This document shows positions 24,046 through 33,009 of a stretch of 64,000 bases of DNA, piece by piece. Under the pieces are notes generated by a model. It was not told the origin of the DNA. It saw only the letters and a list, made by a program, of their open reading frames with translations, and made no database searches. A program made the translations under genes and the position numbers. Within the stretch, counting starts at the first letter, position 1. The number at the start of each line of letters is the position of its first letter. Origin of the DNA: Terrirubrum flagellatum (GTDB taxonomy: Bacteria; Pseudomonadota; Alphaproteobacteria; Rhizobiales; Beijerinckiaceae); the NCBI RefSeq assembly GCF_022059845.1, contig NZ_CP091854.1, positions 62,001-126,000 on the forward strand, read 5' to 3'.

Positions 24046-25632
24046 ATGGCGTCTCTTCGCGGGGGGATTTGCGGCGGTCTGGCTGTCGTCGCGCTGGCGC
24101 TTGGTCTTGCGCCGGCCAGCGCCGCGACGCCGAAGGACCAGCTCGTTATCGGCACCTCGATCGCGCAGGTGCTGTCGCTCGATCCCCAGCAGGCGACCGA
24201 GCCGAAGGCCCAGGAAATTCTCTCGAACCTGTACGATCGGCTGGTGGCAACGACGCCTGACGGCAAGATCATGCCGCAGCTCGCGGAAAGCTGGTCGATC
24301 GATGCGAACGGCGTCACGTTCAAGCTGCGCGCCGCGACATTCGCGTCCGGCAATCCCGTCATGGCGAACGACGTCGTCTATTCGATCGTGCGGCTGATGA
24401 AGATGGATCAGGCCGGCTCCGTCCATTTCAAGCGCATCGGCTTCACGGCGGCGAATGTCGAAAGCATCGTCAAGGCCGTCGATGCGAAGACGGTGCGCTT
24501 CGAGCTCGCGGGCAAGGCGCCGTCCGATCTCCTGCTTTATCGCCTCGCTCTCGGCACAGCGAGCGTGATCGACAGCGTCGAGGTGCAGAAGCATATCGAG
24601 GGCGACGATCACGGCAACGCCTGGCTGCGCACGCGTTCCGCCGGCTCCGGCCCCTTCACGCTCAATCGCTGGTCTCCGAACGAGATCATCATTCTCGACG
24701 CCAACGCGAAGTATATGACCGGCGCGCCGAAGATGCGCCGCGTCATCTTCCGTCATGCGCCGGAGAGCCAGGTGGAGCGGCTGATGCTGGAGCGCGGCGA
24801 CATCGATCTCGCCAATGCGCTGACCGCAGCCGATCTCCTGATCTTTCGCGACAAGTCCGGATTTGCGGTGCAGCGCGTGCCGACCGGCGGCTTCTATGTG
24901 CTGTCGATGAACGCCGGCAACAAATATCTCGGCGATCCCAAAGTCCGCGAAGCGATCGCCTATGGAATCGATTACGCCGCGATCGAGAAAACCGTGATGG
25001 GTCCCTATGGCCGCGCGCGCACCGTGCCGGTGCCGCAGAATTACGAATTTGCGATTCCGAGCCCCGACTGGCGCCTCGATGTCGCGAAGGCCAAGGCGCT
25101 GCTTGCAGAGGCCGGCTACAAGGACGGTTTTTCGCTGACGCTCAAGACGATCGCGCAGACGCCGCGCATCGATCTTGCGACCGCCCTGCAGGCGTCGCTG
25201 GCGCAGATCGGCGTCAAGGTGGAGATCCAGCAGGGCAATGGCTCCGAGATCATCTCGGCGCATCGCGCCCGCAATTTCGATCTGCTTCTTCCGCAGACCA
25301 GCGCCTATATGCCGAACGCGCTGGGCGCGATGGATGATTTCAGCAGCAATCCCGACAATTCGCGCGAAGCCAACAACGCCGGCAACTTCGTCTGGCGATC
25401 GGCGTGGGACATTCCGGAACTGACGAAGCTGACGGCGCAGGCGGCCGCCGAGCCGGACCCGGCAAAACGCGGCGAGATGTTCGTCGCCATGCAGAAGAAA
25501 TTCGTCGAGTTGAAGCCGGCCGTGCTGCCGCTGTTCGAACGGTTTGAACCGATCGTGCTGTCGTCGCGCGTCAAGGGCTATGTGGGTCACCCCAACATGC
25601 TGACGCGTCTCGAAGCGGTGACGAAAGACTGA
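24046..25632 (+). CDS. ABC importer solute-binding protein, family 5 (importer 1)
   Basis: A 528-residue periplasmic binding protein of the oligopeptide/nickel/opine family 5. The signal peptide is GGLAVVALALGLAPASA, cut before ATPKD. GGGAGGA lies just upstream of ATG 24046. The mature protein shows SLDPQQATEPKAQEILSNLY, PQLAESWSID, SAGSGPFTLNRW and KAKALLAEAGY, all usual for the family. It heads a five-gene importer operon divergent from an FCD regulator and a sugar-acid operon. That context suggests an acidic sugar or its conjugate rather than a peptide. It is a diverged paralogue of the protein at 34077-35666. Confidence 0.94.
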   Translation: MASLRGGICGGLAVVALALGLAPASAATPKDQLVIGTSIAQVLSLDPQQATEPKAQEILSNLYDRLVATTPDGKIMPQLAESWSIDANGVTFKLRAATFASGNPVMANDVVYSIVRLMKMDQAGSVHFKRIGFTAANVESIVKAVDAKTVRFELAGKAPSDLLLYRLALGTASVIDSVEVQKHIEGDDHGNAWLRTRSAGSGPFTLNRWSPNEIIILDANAKYMTGAPKMRRVIFRHAPESQVERLMLERGDIDLANALTAADLLIFRDKSGFAVQRVPTGGFYVLSMNAGNKYLGDPKVREAIAYGIDYAAIEKTVMGPYGRARTVPVPQNYEFAIPSPDWRLDVAKAKALLAEAGYKDGFSLTLKTIAQTPRIDLATALQASLAQIGVKVEIQQGNGSEIISAHRARNFDLLLPQTSAYMPNALGAMDDFSSNPDNSREANNAGNFVWRSAWDIPELTKLTAQAAAEPDPAKRGEMFVAMQKKFVELKPAVLPLFERFEPIVLSSRVKGYVGHPNMLTRLEAVTKD

Positions 25633-25648
25633 TTCGCAGGCGCCTGTC

Positions 25649-26677
25649 ATGAAGGAGCTGTCGGCAGCGGAGATCATGCGTCGTCTGGCGCAGCTTCTCG
25701 CGAGCATCTTCGTTCTGCTTTGCTTCACCTTTCTCGTCGGGCGCGTGCTTCCGACCGATCCCGTCGGCGCGGTGGTCGGCGAACTTGCCGATCCCTCCGC
25801 CTACGCCGCGATGCGCGCGCGGCTGGGACTCGATCTTCCCGTGCATGAGCAATTTTTCGTCTATGTCTGGGGATTGCTGCATGGCGACTTCGGCAAGGCG
25901 ATCCTCACCGGCAATCCCGTCTCGACCGATCTCGCGCACGCTTTTCCCGCGACGTTCGAGCTGGCGACGCTGGCTGTCGTCCTTTCAACCGTCATCGGCG
26001 TTCCCTTGGGATTGCTGGCGGCTCTTTTCCGCGACGGGTTGATCGACAAGATCGCGCGCGTCGTCGCGCTCGTGGGTCACTCGATCCCGGTCTTCTGGTT
26101 CGGCATTGTCGGGCTCGTCATATTCTACGCCGGGCTGAACTGGGTCGGCGGACCCGGCCGTATCGATGTCTTTTATGAAGGGATCGTCGCGCCAAAGACC
26201 GGGCTTCTTCTGGTCGACAGTCTTCTCGCCGGCGAGCCTGATATTTTCTGGAACGCGCTGTCGCACATCATCCTGCCGGCGGCGATTCTCGCTTATGCGG
26301 CGATGGCCTATATCACCCGCATGACCCGCAGCTTCACGCTGGAGCAGCTAAGCCAGGACTATGTCATCGCCGCGCGCGCCAAAGGCGTCGGCCCGATGCG
26401 CACGATCATCGGCCATGTCGTCCCCAACATCGCGGTGCAGCTCATCACGGTTCTCGCGATTTCCTATGGCGGCCTTCTCGAAGGCGCTGTGGTGACTGAA
26501 ATCGTCTTCTCCTGGCCCGGCGTCGGACAATATATGACGAATGCTCTGATGATCGGCGACATGAATGCGATCCTCTCCGCGACGATTGTCGTCGGCCTCG
26601 CTTTCATGCTGCTCAATTTCTTCGCGGACATGGCTTACGCCGTTCTTGATCCGCGCACGCGCGAGACGGCGCGATGA
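25649..26677 (+). CDS. ABC permease, DppB type (importer 1)
   Basis: A 342-residue inner-membrane permease with six predicted segments (for example LLASIFVLLCFTFLVGRVLP at the start). Family features are the periplasmic loop with DFGKAILTGNPVS, and the cytoplasmic docking loop YVIAARAKGVGPMRTIIGHV followed by NIAVQLITVLAISYGGLLEG. The start is ATG 25649, or possibly ATG 25676, which begins the first membrane segment more closely. The stop overlaps the next gene's ATG. Confidence 0.94.
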   Translation: MKELSAAEIMRRLAQLLASIFVLLCFTFLVGRVLPTDPVGAVVGELADPSAYAAMRARLGLDLPVHEQFFVYVWGLLHGDFGKAILTGNPVSTDLAHAFPATFELATLAVVLSTVIGVPLGLLAALFRDGLIDKIARVVALVGHSIPVFWFGIVGLVIFYAGLNWVGGPGRIDVFYEGIVAPKTGLLLVDSLLAGEPDIFWNALSHIILPAAILAYAAMAYITRMTRSFTLEQLSQDYVIAARAKGVGPMRTIIGHVVPNIAVQLITVLAISYGGLLEGAVVTEIVFSWPGVGQYMTNALMIGDMNAILSATIVVGLAFMLLNFFADMAYAVLDPRTRETAR

Positions 26678-27579
26678 AGGCGATGAGTCAGCAACAACCC
26701 GCTCTCGCATCGTCGTCCGGCTTCGCAGCGCGTCTTGCCGCGTCCCTGTGGCGGGCGGCCGGCAAGCTTGCGCACGAGCCGCTGGGGCTGGCCGGTTTTG
26801 TCATTATCGGGCTCCTCTGTGTCGTTGCGATCTTCGCGCCGCTGATCGCGCCCTATGATCCGGCGATTCAATCGCTCGGCGACGCGCTTCAGCCGCCGAG
26901 CCTCGCGCATCTCGCCGGCACCGATGAGTTCGGCCGCGACATTTTCAGCCGCCTGGTTCATGGCGCGCGCATCACGATCCAGATCATCCTGTCGGTGTCG
27001 ATCATCGTGGGCCCTGTCGGCCTGCTGATCGGCGTCGTCGCGGGATTCTTCGGCGGACGGATCGATGCGCTGCTCATGCGCGCAACCGATATCGTCCTGT
27101 CATTTCCCTCTCTCATTTTGGCGCTCGCCTTCGCGGCGGCGCTCGGCGCGGGATTGAACACCGCGATCATCGCGATCTCGCTCACGGCCTGGCCGCCGAT
27201 CGCCCGTCTTGCGCGCGCCGAAGCGCTGATCGTGCGCAACGCCGACTATGTCGCCGCGGCGCGCCTCTATGGCGCTTCCTCACTGCGCATTCTGCTCCTT
27301 TATATCGCGCCGATGTGCATCCCCTCGGTGATCGTGCGGTTGACGCTCAACATGGCGCACATCATTCTCACAGCGGCCTCGCTTGGCTTTCTCGGACTTG
27401 GCGCGCAGCCGCCGGCGCCGGAATGGGGCGCGATGGTGTCGAGCGGGCGCAAGTTCATGCTCGATTACTGGTGGGTCGCGGTGATGCCCGGCGTCGCCAT
27501 TCTCATCACGAGCCTCGCCTTCAATCTCGCCGGCGACGCGCTGCGCGACATTCTGGACCCGCGCCATGCCCGCTCCTGA
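26674..27579 (+). CDS. ABC permease, DppC type (importer 1)
   Basis: A 301-residue inner-membrane permease. After a short cytoplasmic tail come LGLAGFVIIGLLCVVAIFAPL and the family motif HLAGTDEFGRDIFSRLVHGAR. The docking loop is YVAAARLYGASSLRILLLYI. The C-terminus LAFNLAGDALRDILDPR is nearly the same as in the DppC gene at 32086-33009, showing that the two importers are related. It overlaps the preceding and following genes and so is part of a tightly coupled operon. Confidence 0.95.
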   Translation: MKAMSQQQPALASSSGFAARLAASLWRAAGKLAHEPLGLAGFVIIGLLCVVAIFAPLIAPYDPAIQSLGDALQPPSLAHLAGTDEFGRDIFSRLVHGARITIQIILSVSIIVGPVGLLIGVVAGFFGGRIDALLMRATDIVLSFPSLILALAFAAALGAGLNTAIIAISLTAWPPIARLARAEALIVRNADYVAAARLYGASSLRILLLYIAPMCIPSVIVRLTLNMAHIILTAASLGFLGLGAQPPAPEWGAMVSSGRKFMLDYWWVAVMPGVAILITSLAFNLAGDALRDILDPRHARS

Positions 27580-28414
27580 TCCGGCGTCGCCCATCCTGTC
27601 GCTGCGCGGGCTGACCGTGCGCTTCGGGCGCAGCGCGGCGCCCGCCGTCTCCAATGTCAGCTTCGACATCGGGCGCGAGAAGGTCGGCGTCGTCGGCGAG
27701 TCGGGATCGGGCAAATCGACGACCGGCCGCGCGATCATGCGCCTGCTGCCGTCCATCGCGCAGATATCAGCCGAGCGTCTCGCATTCGCCGGGGAGGATT
27801 TGCTCGTAAACACCGAGCGGCGAATGGGCGAAATCCGCGGCAAGGATATCGCGCTGATCATGCAGGATCCGCGATATTCATTGAATCCGGTGCTGCGGAT
27901 CGGGCGGCAGATCGCCGAAGCGGCGCGGTTGCATCTCGGCTGCGACAGGAAGGAGGCGCTGGCGCGCGCCCGCTCCATGCTGGAGCGCGTGCGCATCAAT
28001 GACCCCGATCGCGTGATGGCGCTCTATCCCCATCAGATCTCCGGCGGCATGGGGCAGCGCGTCATGATCGCGATGATGCTGCTCGCGCGTCCCCGACTTG
28101 TCATCGCCGATGAGCCGACATCGGCGCTCGATGTCAGCGTGCGCAAGGACGTGCTCATGCTGCTCGACGAACTGGTTCGGGAAAACAATTCGGGCCTGAT
28201 GCTGATCAGCCATGACATCCGCATGGTGGCGGCGTTCTGCGAGCGCATCCTGATCATGTATGGCGGCCGCGTCGTCGAAACGCTCTCCAGCCTCGATGAG
28301 GCGCGCCATCCCTATACGCGGGCGCTGATCGCCGCGATGCCCGATCCGCGCCATCCCGTGCGACGCCTGAACGTCGTCGATCGCGACGAGTTGGAAAGGG
28401 CGATGGCGCCATGA
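27566..28414 (+). CDS. ABC ATPase, DppD type (importer 1)
   Basis: A 282-residue ATP-binding subunit. Walker A is GESGSGKSTTG, the Q-loop lies at LIMQDPRYSLNP, the signature is ISGGMGQR, Walker B is LVIADEPTSALD, and the switch His is in LISHDIRMV. The GGMGQR variant is shared with the DppD of the neighbouring importer (31230-32093). The C-terminus HPYTRALIAAMPD is typical for the DppD/F family. The gene starts 14 bases before the upstream permease ends. Confidence 0.95.
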   Translation: MPAPDPASPILSLRGLTVRFGRSAAPAVSNVSFDIGREKVGVVGESGSGKSTTGRAIMRLLPSIAQISAERLAFAGEDLLVNTERRMGEIRGKDIALIMQDPRYSLNPVLRIGRQIAEAARLHLGCDRKEALARARSMLERVRINDPDRVMALYPHQISGGMGQRVMIAMMLLARPRLVIADEPTSALDVSVRKDVLMLLDELVRENNSGLMLISHDIRMVAAFCERILIMYGGRVVETLSSLDEARHPYTRALIAAMPDPRHPVRRLNVVDRDELERAMAP

Positions 28415-29148
28415 TCGCCGTTGAAAAGCTCGACGTCGTCTTCGGCGCCGGACGCAACCGGCATCATGTGGTGCGCGGCGTTTCGTTTGAAGTCGCGGCT
28501 GGCGAGGCCTTGGGAATCGTCGGCGAATCCGGCTGCGGCAAATCGACGATCTTGCGGGCGTTGGCCGGCATCGAGCGCGGCTGGACGGGATCGATCAAGC
28601 TGGGCGGCAAGCCGGTTGCGCCAACGAGGATGCGCGACGAGTTGAAGCTGGCGCAGATGGTCTTCCAGGACCCTTACGGCTCGCTTCATCCGCGTCATCG
28701 CATCGGCATGGCGCTTGCCGAACCGATCCGCGCGATGGGGCTAGGCTCCGGCTGGGATCGCGTGCCGCAGGCGCTCCGGCAGGTGGGCTTGCCGGAGTCC
28801 TTCGCCGAACGGTTTCCCCATGAATTGTCGGGAGGGCAGCGCCAGCGCGTCGCGATCGCACGGTCTCTGATGCTGGCGCCGCCCGTGTTGCTGCTCGATG
28901 AACCGACCTCGGCGCTTGATGTTTCCGTACAAGCCGAAATTCTCAATCTGCTGGCGGATCAGAGAGAGGCGCTGGGGCTGACTTTCGTTCTCGTCAGCCA
29001 TGATCTCTCTGTCATCGCGCATATGTGCGAGCGCGTGCTGGTGATGAAAGACGGCGAATTCGTCGACGAGCTTGGCCGCGACGATCTGCGCGCCGGCGTC
29101 ACCCATTCGAATTACGCCCAGGATCTTTTCGAAGCCAGTTTTCTCTAG
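28411..29148 (+). CDS. ABC ATPase, DppF type (importer 1)
   Basis: A 245-residue ATP-binding subunit, partner of the DppD-type ATPase. Walker A is GESGCGKSTI, the Q-loop MVFQDPYGSLHPRH, the signature LSGGQRQR, Walker B LLLDEPTSALD and the switch His LVSHDLSV. ATG overlaps the previous stop. The importer-1 operon (24046-29148) ends here and the lactonase gene follows after 75 bases in the same direction. Confidence 0.95.
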   Translation: MIAVEKLDVVFGAGRNRHHVVRGVSFEVAAGEALGIVGESGCGKSTILRALAGIERGWTGSIKLGGKPVAPTRMRDELKLAQMVFQDPYGSLHPRHRIGMALAEPIRAMGLGSGWDRVPQALRQVGLPESFAERFPHELSGGQRQRVAIARSLMLAPPVLLLDEPTSALDVSVQAEILNLLADQREALGLTFVLVSHDLSVIAHMCERVLVMKDGEFVDELGRDDLRAGVTHSNYAQDLFEASFL

Positions 29149-29223
29149 ATTGGAACAGGCGTCGGAGAGCGGGATCGCTCGGCGATAAAGGCGAGGCATC
29201 GTCCTCGAACAAGAGGGAGGAAA

Positions 29224-30399
29224 ATGATGAGGGGAGTTCACATGAGATTGTCTTCGGCGGTCGCGGCCGCATGCCTGTCGCTTGCGGCGCCTGCCGCCAT
29301 GGCGAAAACGCTAGTCTATGTCTCGGCCGCAAATGACGGCGTGATCGACGCCTACAGCATGGATGAGAAATCGGGCGCGCTGACGCCGGCCGGAAAATTC
29401 GAAGCGGGGAAGATGGTCATGCCGATGACCGTCAGCCCGGACAGGAAGCATCTCTACGCCGTCGTCCGCTCGCAGCCTTTCCGCGTCGTCACGTTCGGGA
29501 TCGATCCGCAGAGCGGCGCGCTCACCCAGGAAGCAGTCGCCGCGCTTCCCGACAGCATGCCCTATGTCTCGACCGATCTTTCCGGGCGGCTGATGTTCAC
29601 CTCGTCCTATGGCGGCAACAAGATCGCCGTCATGCCGATCAACGCTCAGGGCCGCGTGGTCGATGGCGTGCGGCAGGTGATTTTGACGGGCCGCAATGCG
29701 CATTCAATCGTCACGGATCGCACCGGGAAATATGTGTTCGCGACGAATCTCGGCTCCGACGTTGTGCTGCAATTCGTGCTCGACCCTGAGACGGGAATGC
29801 TGAAGCCGAACGATCCGCCGCAGGTGAACACCAAGCCGGGCTACGGCCCGCGCCATATCGCCGTCTCGCCTGACAACAAGTTCATCTATGTCGTCACCGA
29901 GCTGACGGGGCATATCATCCAGTATGCGCTTGATCCGGCTAAAGGCGGTTTGACCGAAGTGGAGAGCGTCGCGTCCGTGCCCGCTGAAGCCGGCCTTATT
30001 CCCGGCGTCGCGCCTCCGCCTCCGCCGCCTTTCAATGCTCCCGTAAGCTCGGCCGCCGCGGCGCCGGCGGAAACGCGACCGCTGGTCTGGGCCGCCGACA
30101 TCGGCCTCACGCCTGAAGGCAAGTTTCTGTATGCGACCGAGCGCACGACCAGCAAGATCGCGCTGTTTCACGTCGCGGCCGGCACAGGCAAATTGAGCTA
30201 TGTCGCGAACTTTCCGACGGAGAAGCAGCCACGCGGCATCCGCATTGACGCGTCAGGTCGTTTCCTCATCGCATCAGGCGAGAAGTCGGATCGGATCGCG
30301 GTCCATGCGATCAATTCGTCCGACGGCAAGCTGACCGAGGTTGGGCGCTATCCCGTTGATTCCGGCGCCAACTGGATCGAGATCGTCAATTTGCCGTGA
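29224..30399 (+). CDS. Periplasmic lactonase of the 6-phosphogluconolactonase/YbhE beta-propeller family
   Basis: A 391-residue seven-bladed propeller lactonase with an export signal (SSAVAAACLSLAAPAAMA, cut before KTLVY). It should act in the periplasm on free sugar-acid lactones rather than on 6-phosphogluconolactone. Blade repeats such as MPMTVSPDRKHLYAVVRS, YGPRHIAVSPDNKFIYVV and GLTPEGKFLYATERT are evident. A Pro-rich insert (VAPPPPPPF) lies near residue 260. GGGAGGA precedes two ATGs (29224, 29227). It sits between two mirror-image importers and near KdgD and UxuA-type genes, consistent with opening aldono- or glucarolactones before or during uptake. Confidence 0.87.
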   Translation: MMRGVHMRLSSAVAAACLSLAAPAAMAKTLVYVSAANDGVIDAYSMDEKSGALTPAGKFEAGKMVMPMTVSPDRKHLYAVVRSQPFRVVTFGIDPQSGALTQEAVAALPDSMPYVSTDLSGRLMFTSSYGGNKIAVMPINAQGRVVDGVRQVILTGRNAHSIVTDRTGKYVFATNLGSDVVLQFVLDPETGMLKPNDPPQVNTKPGYGPRHIAVSPDNKFIYVVTELTGHIIQYALDPAKGGLTEVESVASVPAEAGLIPGVAPPPPPPFNAPVSSAAAAPAETRPLVWAADIGLTPEGKFLYATERTTSKIALFHVAAGTGKLSYVANFPTEKQPRGIRIDASGRFLIASGEKSDRIAVHAINSSDGKLTEVGRYPVDSGANWIEIVNLP

Positions 30400-30440
30400 C
30401 TGGCGCCATAGCTTGCGCTTCGTCAACGAGTTGTTTCTGA

Positions 30441-30469
30441 GTCATGCTCGCGTCAAGCGCGGGCATGAC
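30441..30469. repeat. Hairpin between convergent operons (GTCATG repeat family, half copy)
   Basis: GTCATGCTCGCG-TCAA and its mirrored GCGCGGGCATGAC arm form a strong stem between the lactonase stop and the convergent DppF stop. The GTCATG...CATGAC ends match one hairpin of the composite repeats at 52571 and 56033. It may act as a terminator hairpin for both strands, though no T run follows. Confidence 0.5.
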
Positions 30470-30486
30470 GCGGCCAAAGCCGCCTT

Positions 30487-31233
30487 TCAATCCGCCTCGC
30501 CATAGGCAAGACTCGCGGCGAGCAGTTCATGCGAATAGGAATGAGCGAGCTCGCCGGAGCGCAGCCGATCGGCGGCGAATTCGTCGACGATCCGCCCGGC
30601 CTGCATCACCGCGACGCGATCGCACATATGGGCGACGACAGCGAGATCGTGGCTGACGAGCAAATAGGTCAGGCGACGCTCCGCGCGCAGATCGGCGAGC
30701 AGGTTGAGAATCTCCGCCTGCACCGAAACGTCGAGCGCCGATGTCGGCTCATCAAGAAGTAAAACATCGGGCTTCAGCATTAGCGCGCGTGCGATGGCGA
30801 CGCGCTGTCGCTGGCCGCCTGAAAGCTGATGCGGATAGCGATAGAGAGCCGCGCGCGGCAGACCGACCGTATCGAGCGCGCGTCCCGCGTCAGAGAGGGA
30901 ATGCTCGATCCCCTGATTGCGCAAGGGCTCGAGAAGCTGCGCCTTGATCGTCTTGCGCGGATGAAGCGATCCGTACGGATCCTGAAACACCATCTGCACG
31001 CGCTTGAAGAAGGAACGTTGGCGCTGCGGGGTCAGCGCAACGCCGTCGAGCAGCACCTCGCCGGAATAATCCGGATTGAGGCCGGCGAGCGCGCGCAGCA
31101 CGGTCGATTTTCCGCATCCGGATTCGCCGACAAGCCCGAAGGCTGATCCGCTCTCGATGTTGAAGCTGACGCCGGCGACGGCTGGCGGCGCGTCGGGAGC
31201 GAAGCTGACGATGAGATCGCGAACCTCGATCAT
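30487..31233 (-). CDS. ABC ATPase, DppF type (importer 2)
   Basis: A 248-residue ATP-binding subunit closing the second importer operon. Walker A GESGCGKSTV, Q-loop MVFQDPYGSLHPRK, signature LSGGQRQR, Walker B LLLDEPTSALD and switch His LVSHDLAVV are all intact. It overlaps the preceding DppD gene by four bases. It mirrors the DppF at 28411-29148 across the lactonase gene. Confidence 0.95.
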   Translation of the reverse strand: MIEVRDLIVSFAPDAPPAVAGVSFNIESGSAFGLVGESGCGKSTVLRALAGLNPDYSGEVLLDGVALTPQRQRSFFKRVQMVFQDPYGSLHPRKTIKAQLLEPLRNQGIEHSLSDAGRALDTVGLPRAALYRYPHQLSGGQRQRVAIARALMLKPDVLLLDEPTSALDVSVQAEILNLLADLRAERRLTYLLVSHDLAVVAHMCDRVAVMQAGRIVDEFAADRLRSGELAHSYSHELLAASLAYGEAD

Positions 31234-32093
31234 TTCGCCGCGCCTGCGGGCTGGAGCCAGCGCGGATCGCGCGTCAATGTCGGAAGCCGCTGCGATGGCC
31301 GCCGGATCGATGGCAGCGACGCCAGAAGTCCGCGCGTGTAGGGATGCTCGGCGCGCGCGAGATCGGCGGCGGCGAGCGTCTCCACGATCTGTCCGGCGTA
31401 CATGATGATCACGCGGTCGCAGAAGCCGCGCACGAGATTGAGATCGTGGCTGATGAAGATCAGTCCAAGACCGCGACTTGCGATGAGTTCATCGAGCAGT
31501 TTGAGCACTTCGAGCCGGACCGTGACATCGAGCGCCGACGTCGGTTCATCGGCGATCAGCACGTCGGGCCCTGCGATCAGCATCATCGCGATCATGACGC
31601 GCTGGCCCATGCCGCCTGAAATCTCGTGCGGATAGAGCGCGGCGACGCGCGCGGGATCGCGGATTTTCACGGATTCAAGGATGGCGAGCACGCGCTCCCG
31701 CGTTTCGCGCGCGCCGGCGCGGCCGGGCTGATGCACACGCCACGCCTCCGCGATCTGCTCGCCGACCGGCGTCACCGGATTGAGCGAATATTTCGGGTCC
31801 TGCATGATGAGGCCGATGCGCCGGCCGCGCAGATCCATCATCTGTTTTTCACTGGCGGCGATGAGATCGATGTCGCGGAACGCGAGACGCTCGGCCGTGA
31901 CGCGCGCGCCGGCCGGCGACAGGCGCATGATGGCCCGGCCGATCATGGATTTTCCGGCGCCGGACTCGCCGACAATCGCGAGCTTCTCGCGGCCAAGCGT
32001 GAAGGAGACGCCGCGCACCGCCTGCACCGCGCCGTCGCCGCGCCCGAACCCGATCCTGAGATCGCGCGCTTCGATCAACGGAGCCTCAGTCAT
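31230..32093 (-). CDS. ABC ATPase, DppD type (importer 2)
   Basis: A 287-residue ATP-binding subunit. Walker A is GESGAGKSMIG, in which the usual Thr or Ser after the lysine-serine is replaced by Met; the Q-loop is LIMQDPKYSLNP, the signature ISGGMGQR, Walker B VLIADEPTSALD and the switch His FISHDLNLV. ATG 32093 is chosen, overlapping the upstream permease by 8 bases; the longer frame only reads through that permease. The C-terminal HPYTRGLLASLPSIRRPSQR is the family tail. Confidence 0.95.
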   Translation of the reverse strand: MTEAPLIEARDLRIGFGRGDGAVQAVRGVSFTLGREKLAIVGESGAGKSMIGRAIMRLSPAGARVTAERLAFRDIDLIAASEKQMMDLRGRRIGLIMQDPKYSLNPVTPVGEQIAEAWRVHQPGRAGARETRERVLAILESVKIRDPARVAALYPHEISGGMGQRVMIAMMLIAGPDVLIADEPTSALDVTVRLEVLKLLDELIASRGLGLIFISHDLNLVRGFCDRVIIMYAGQIVETLAAADLARAEHPYTRGLLASLPSIRRPSQRLPTLTRDPRWLQPAGAAK

Positions 32094-33009
32094 CGCCGCC
32101 TCGGGGATCGAGCACGTCGCGCAGCGCGTCGCCGGCGAGATTGAAGGCGAGGCTGACGATGGCGATCGCAACGCCGGGCGCCGTCACCACCCATGGGCTG
32201 TCGATCATGAATTCGCGCCCTGAAGAGACCATCGCGCCCCATTCCGCCATGGGCGGCTGCGCGCCGAGGCCGAGAAAGCCGAGGCCCGCGGCGGTCAAAA
32301 TCACGCCGGCCATGTTGAGCGTGATGCGCACGACGACGGAGGGCAGGCACATCGGGATGATGTGGTCGAAGATGATCCGCGCCGATGTCGCGCCCTGCAA
32401 CCGCACCGCCGCGATGAAATCGGCCCGGCGCAGGCTCAACGCTTCGGCGCGCGCCAGCCGCGCCATCGGCGGCCAGGCCGTCAGCGCGATCGCAATAATC
32501 GCGTTGGTGATGCCGGGTCCGAGCGCCGCGGCGAAGCCAAGCGCGAGCACAAGTCCGGGAAAGGAGAGAAAGATGTCGGTGACGCGCATCAGCGCTTCAT
32601 CGATCCAGCCGCCGAGATAGCCGGCGCAGGCGCCGATCACGAGGCCGATTGGCGCAACGATGATTGTCACGAGCAAAATGATGTAGAGCGTGGTGCGCGC
32701 GCCATAGACAATGCGCGCGAAAATATCGCGGCCGAACTCGTCCGTGCCGAGCCAGTGCGCGGCGGAGGGCGGCGCGAGACGCCCGACCATGTCTTGCACG
32801 GCGGGATCGTATGACGTCAGCAGCGGGGCTGCGATTGCGACGATCACGAGAAGAAGGATCACGCCAAGGCCGACCAGACCGAGCGGATGCGCGGCGTAGC
32901 GCAGCCAGCCCTGCCAGGCCTGCTGCATGGCCGACTGAAATGCGCCGGCTGGCTCTTCGGCGCGCAGCCATTCGCGAAATCCTGACGGTGATTGCGACAT
33001 ATCGCTCAT
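32086..33009 (-). CDS. ABC permease, DppC type (importer 2)
   Basis: A 307-residue inner-membrane permease. It contains LGLVGLGVILLLVIVAIAAPL, HWLGTDEFGRDIFARIVYGAR, a docking loop FIAAVRLQGATSARIIFDHI, and an end (LAFNLAGDALRDVLDPR) almost the same as in importer 1. A 40-residue polar N-terminal tail precedes the first membrane segment. Its start overlaps the DppB stop by one base. Confidence 0.95.
   Translation of the reverse strand: MSDMSQSPSGFREWLRAEEPAGAFQSAMQQAWQGWLRYAAHPLGLVGLGVILLLVIVAIAAPLLTSYDPAVQDMVGRLAPPSAAHWLGTDEFGRDIFARIVYGARTTLYIILLVTIIVAPIGLVIGACAGYLGGWIDEALMRVTDIFLSFPGLVLALGFAAALGPGITNAIIAIALTAWPPMARLARAEALSLRRADFIAAVRLQGATSARIIFDHIIPMCLPSVVVRITLNMAGVILTAAGLGFLGLGAQPPMAEWGAMVSSGREFMIDSPWVVTAPGVAIAIVSLAFNLAGDALRDVLDPRGGDD

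Noticed and set aside
31230-32093. Inactivation of the DppD-type ATPase, because Walker A ends GKSM instead of GKST.
   Set aside because: The lysine and serine that hold the nucleotide are present and all other motifs are intact, so it is probably active.
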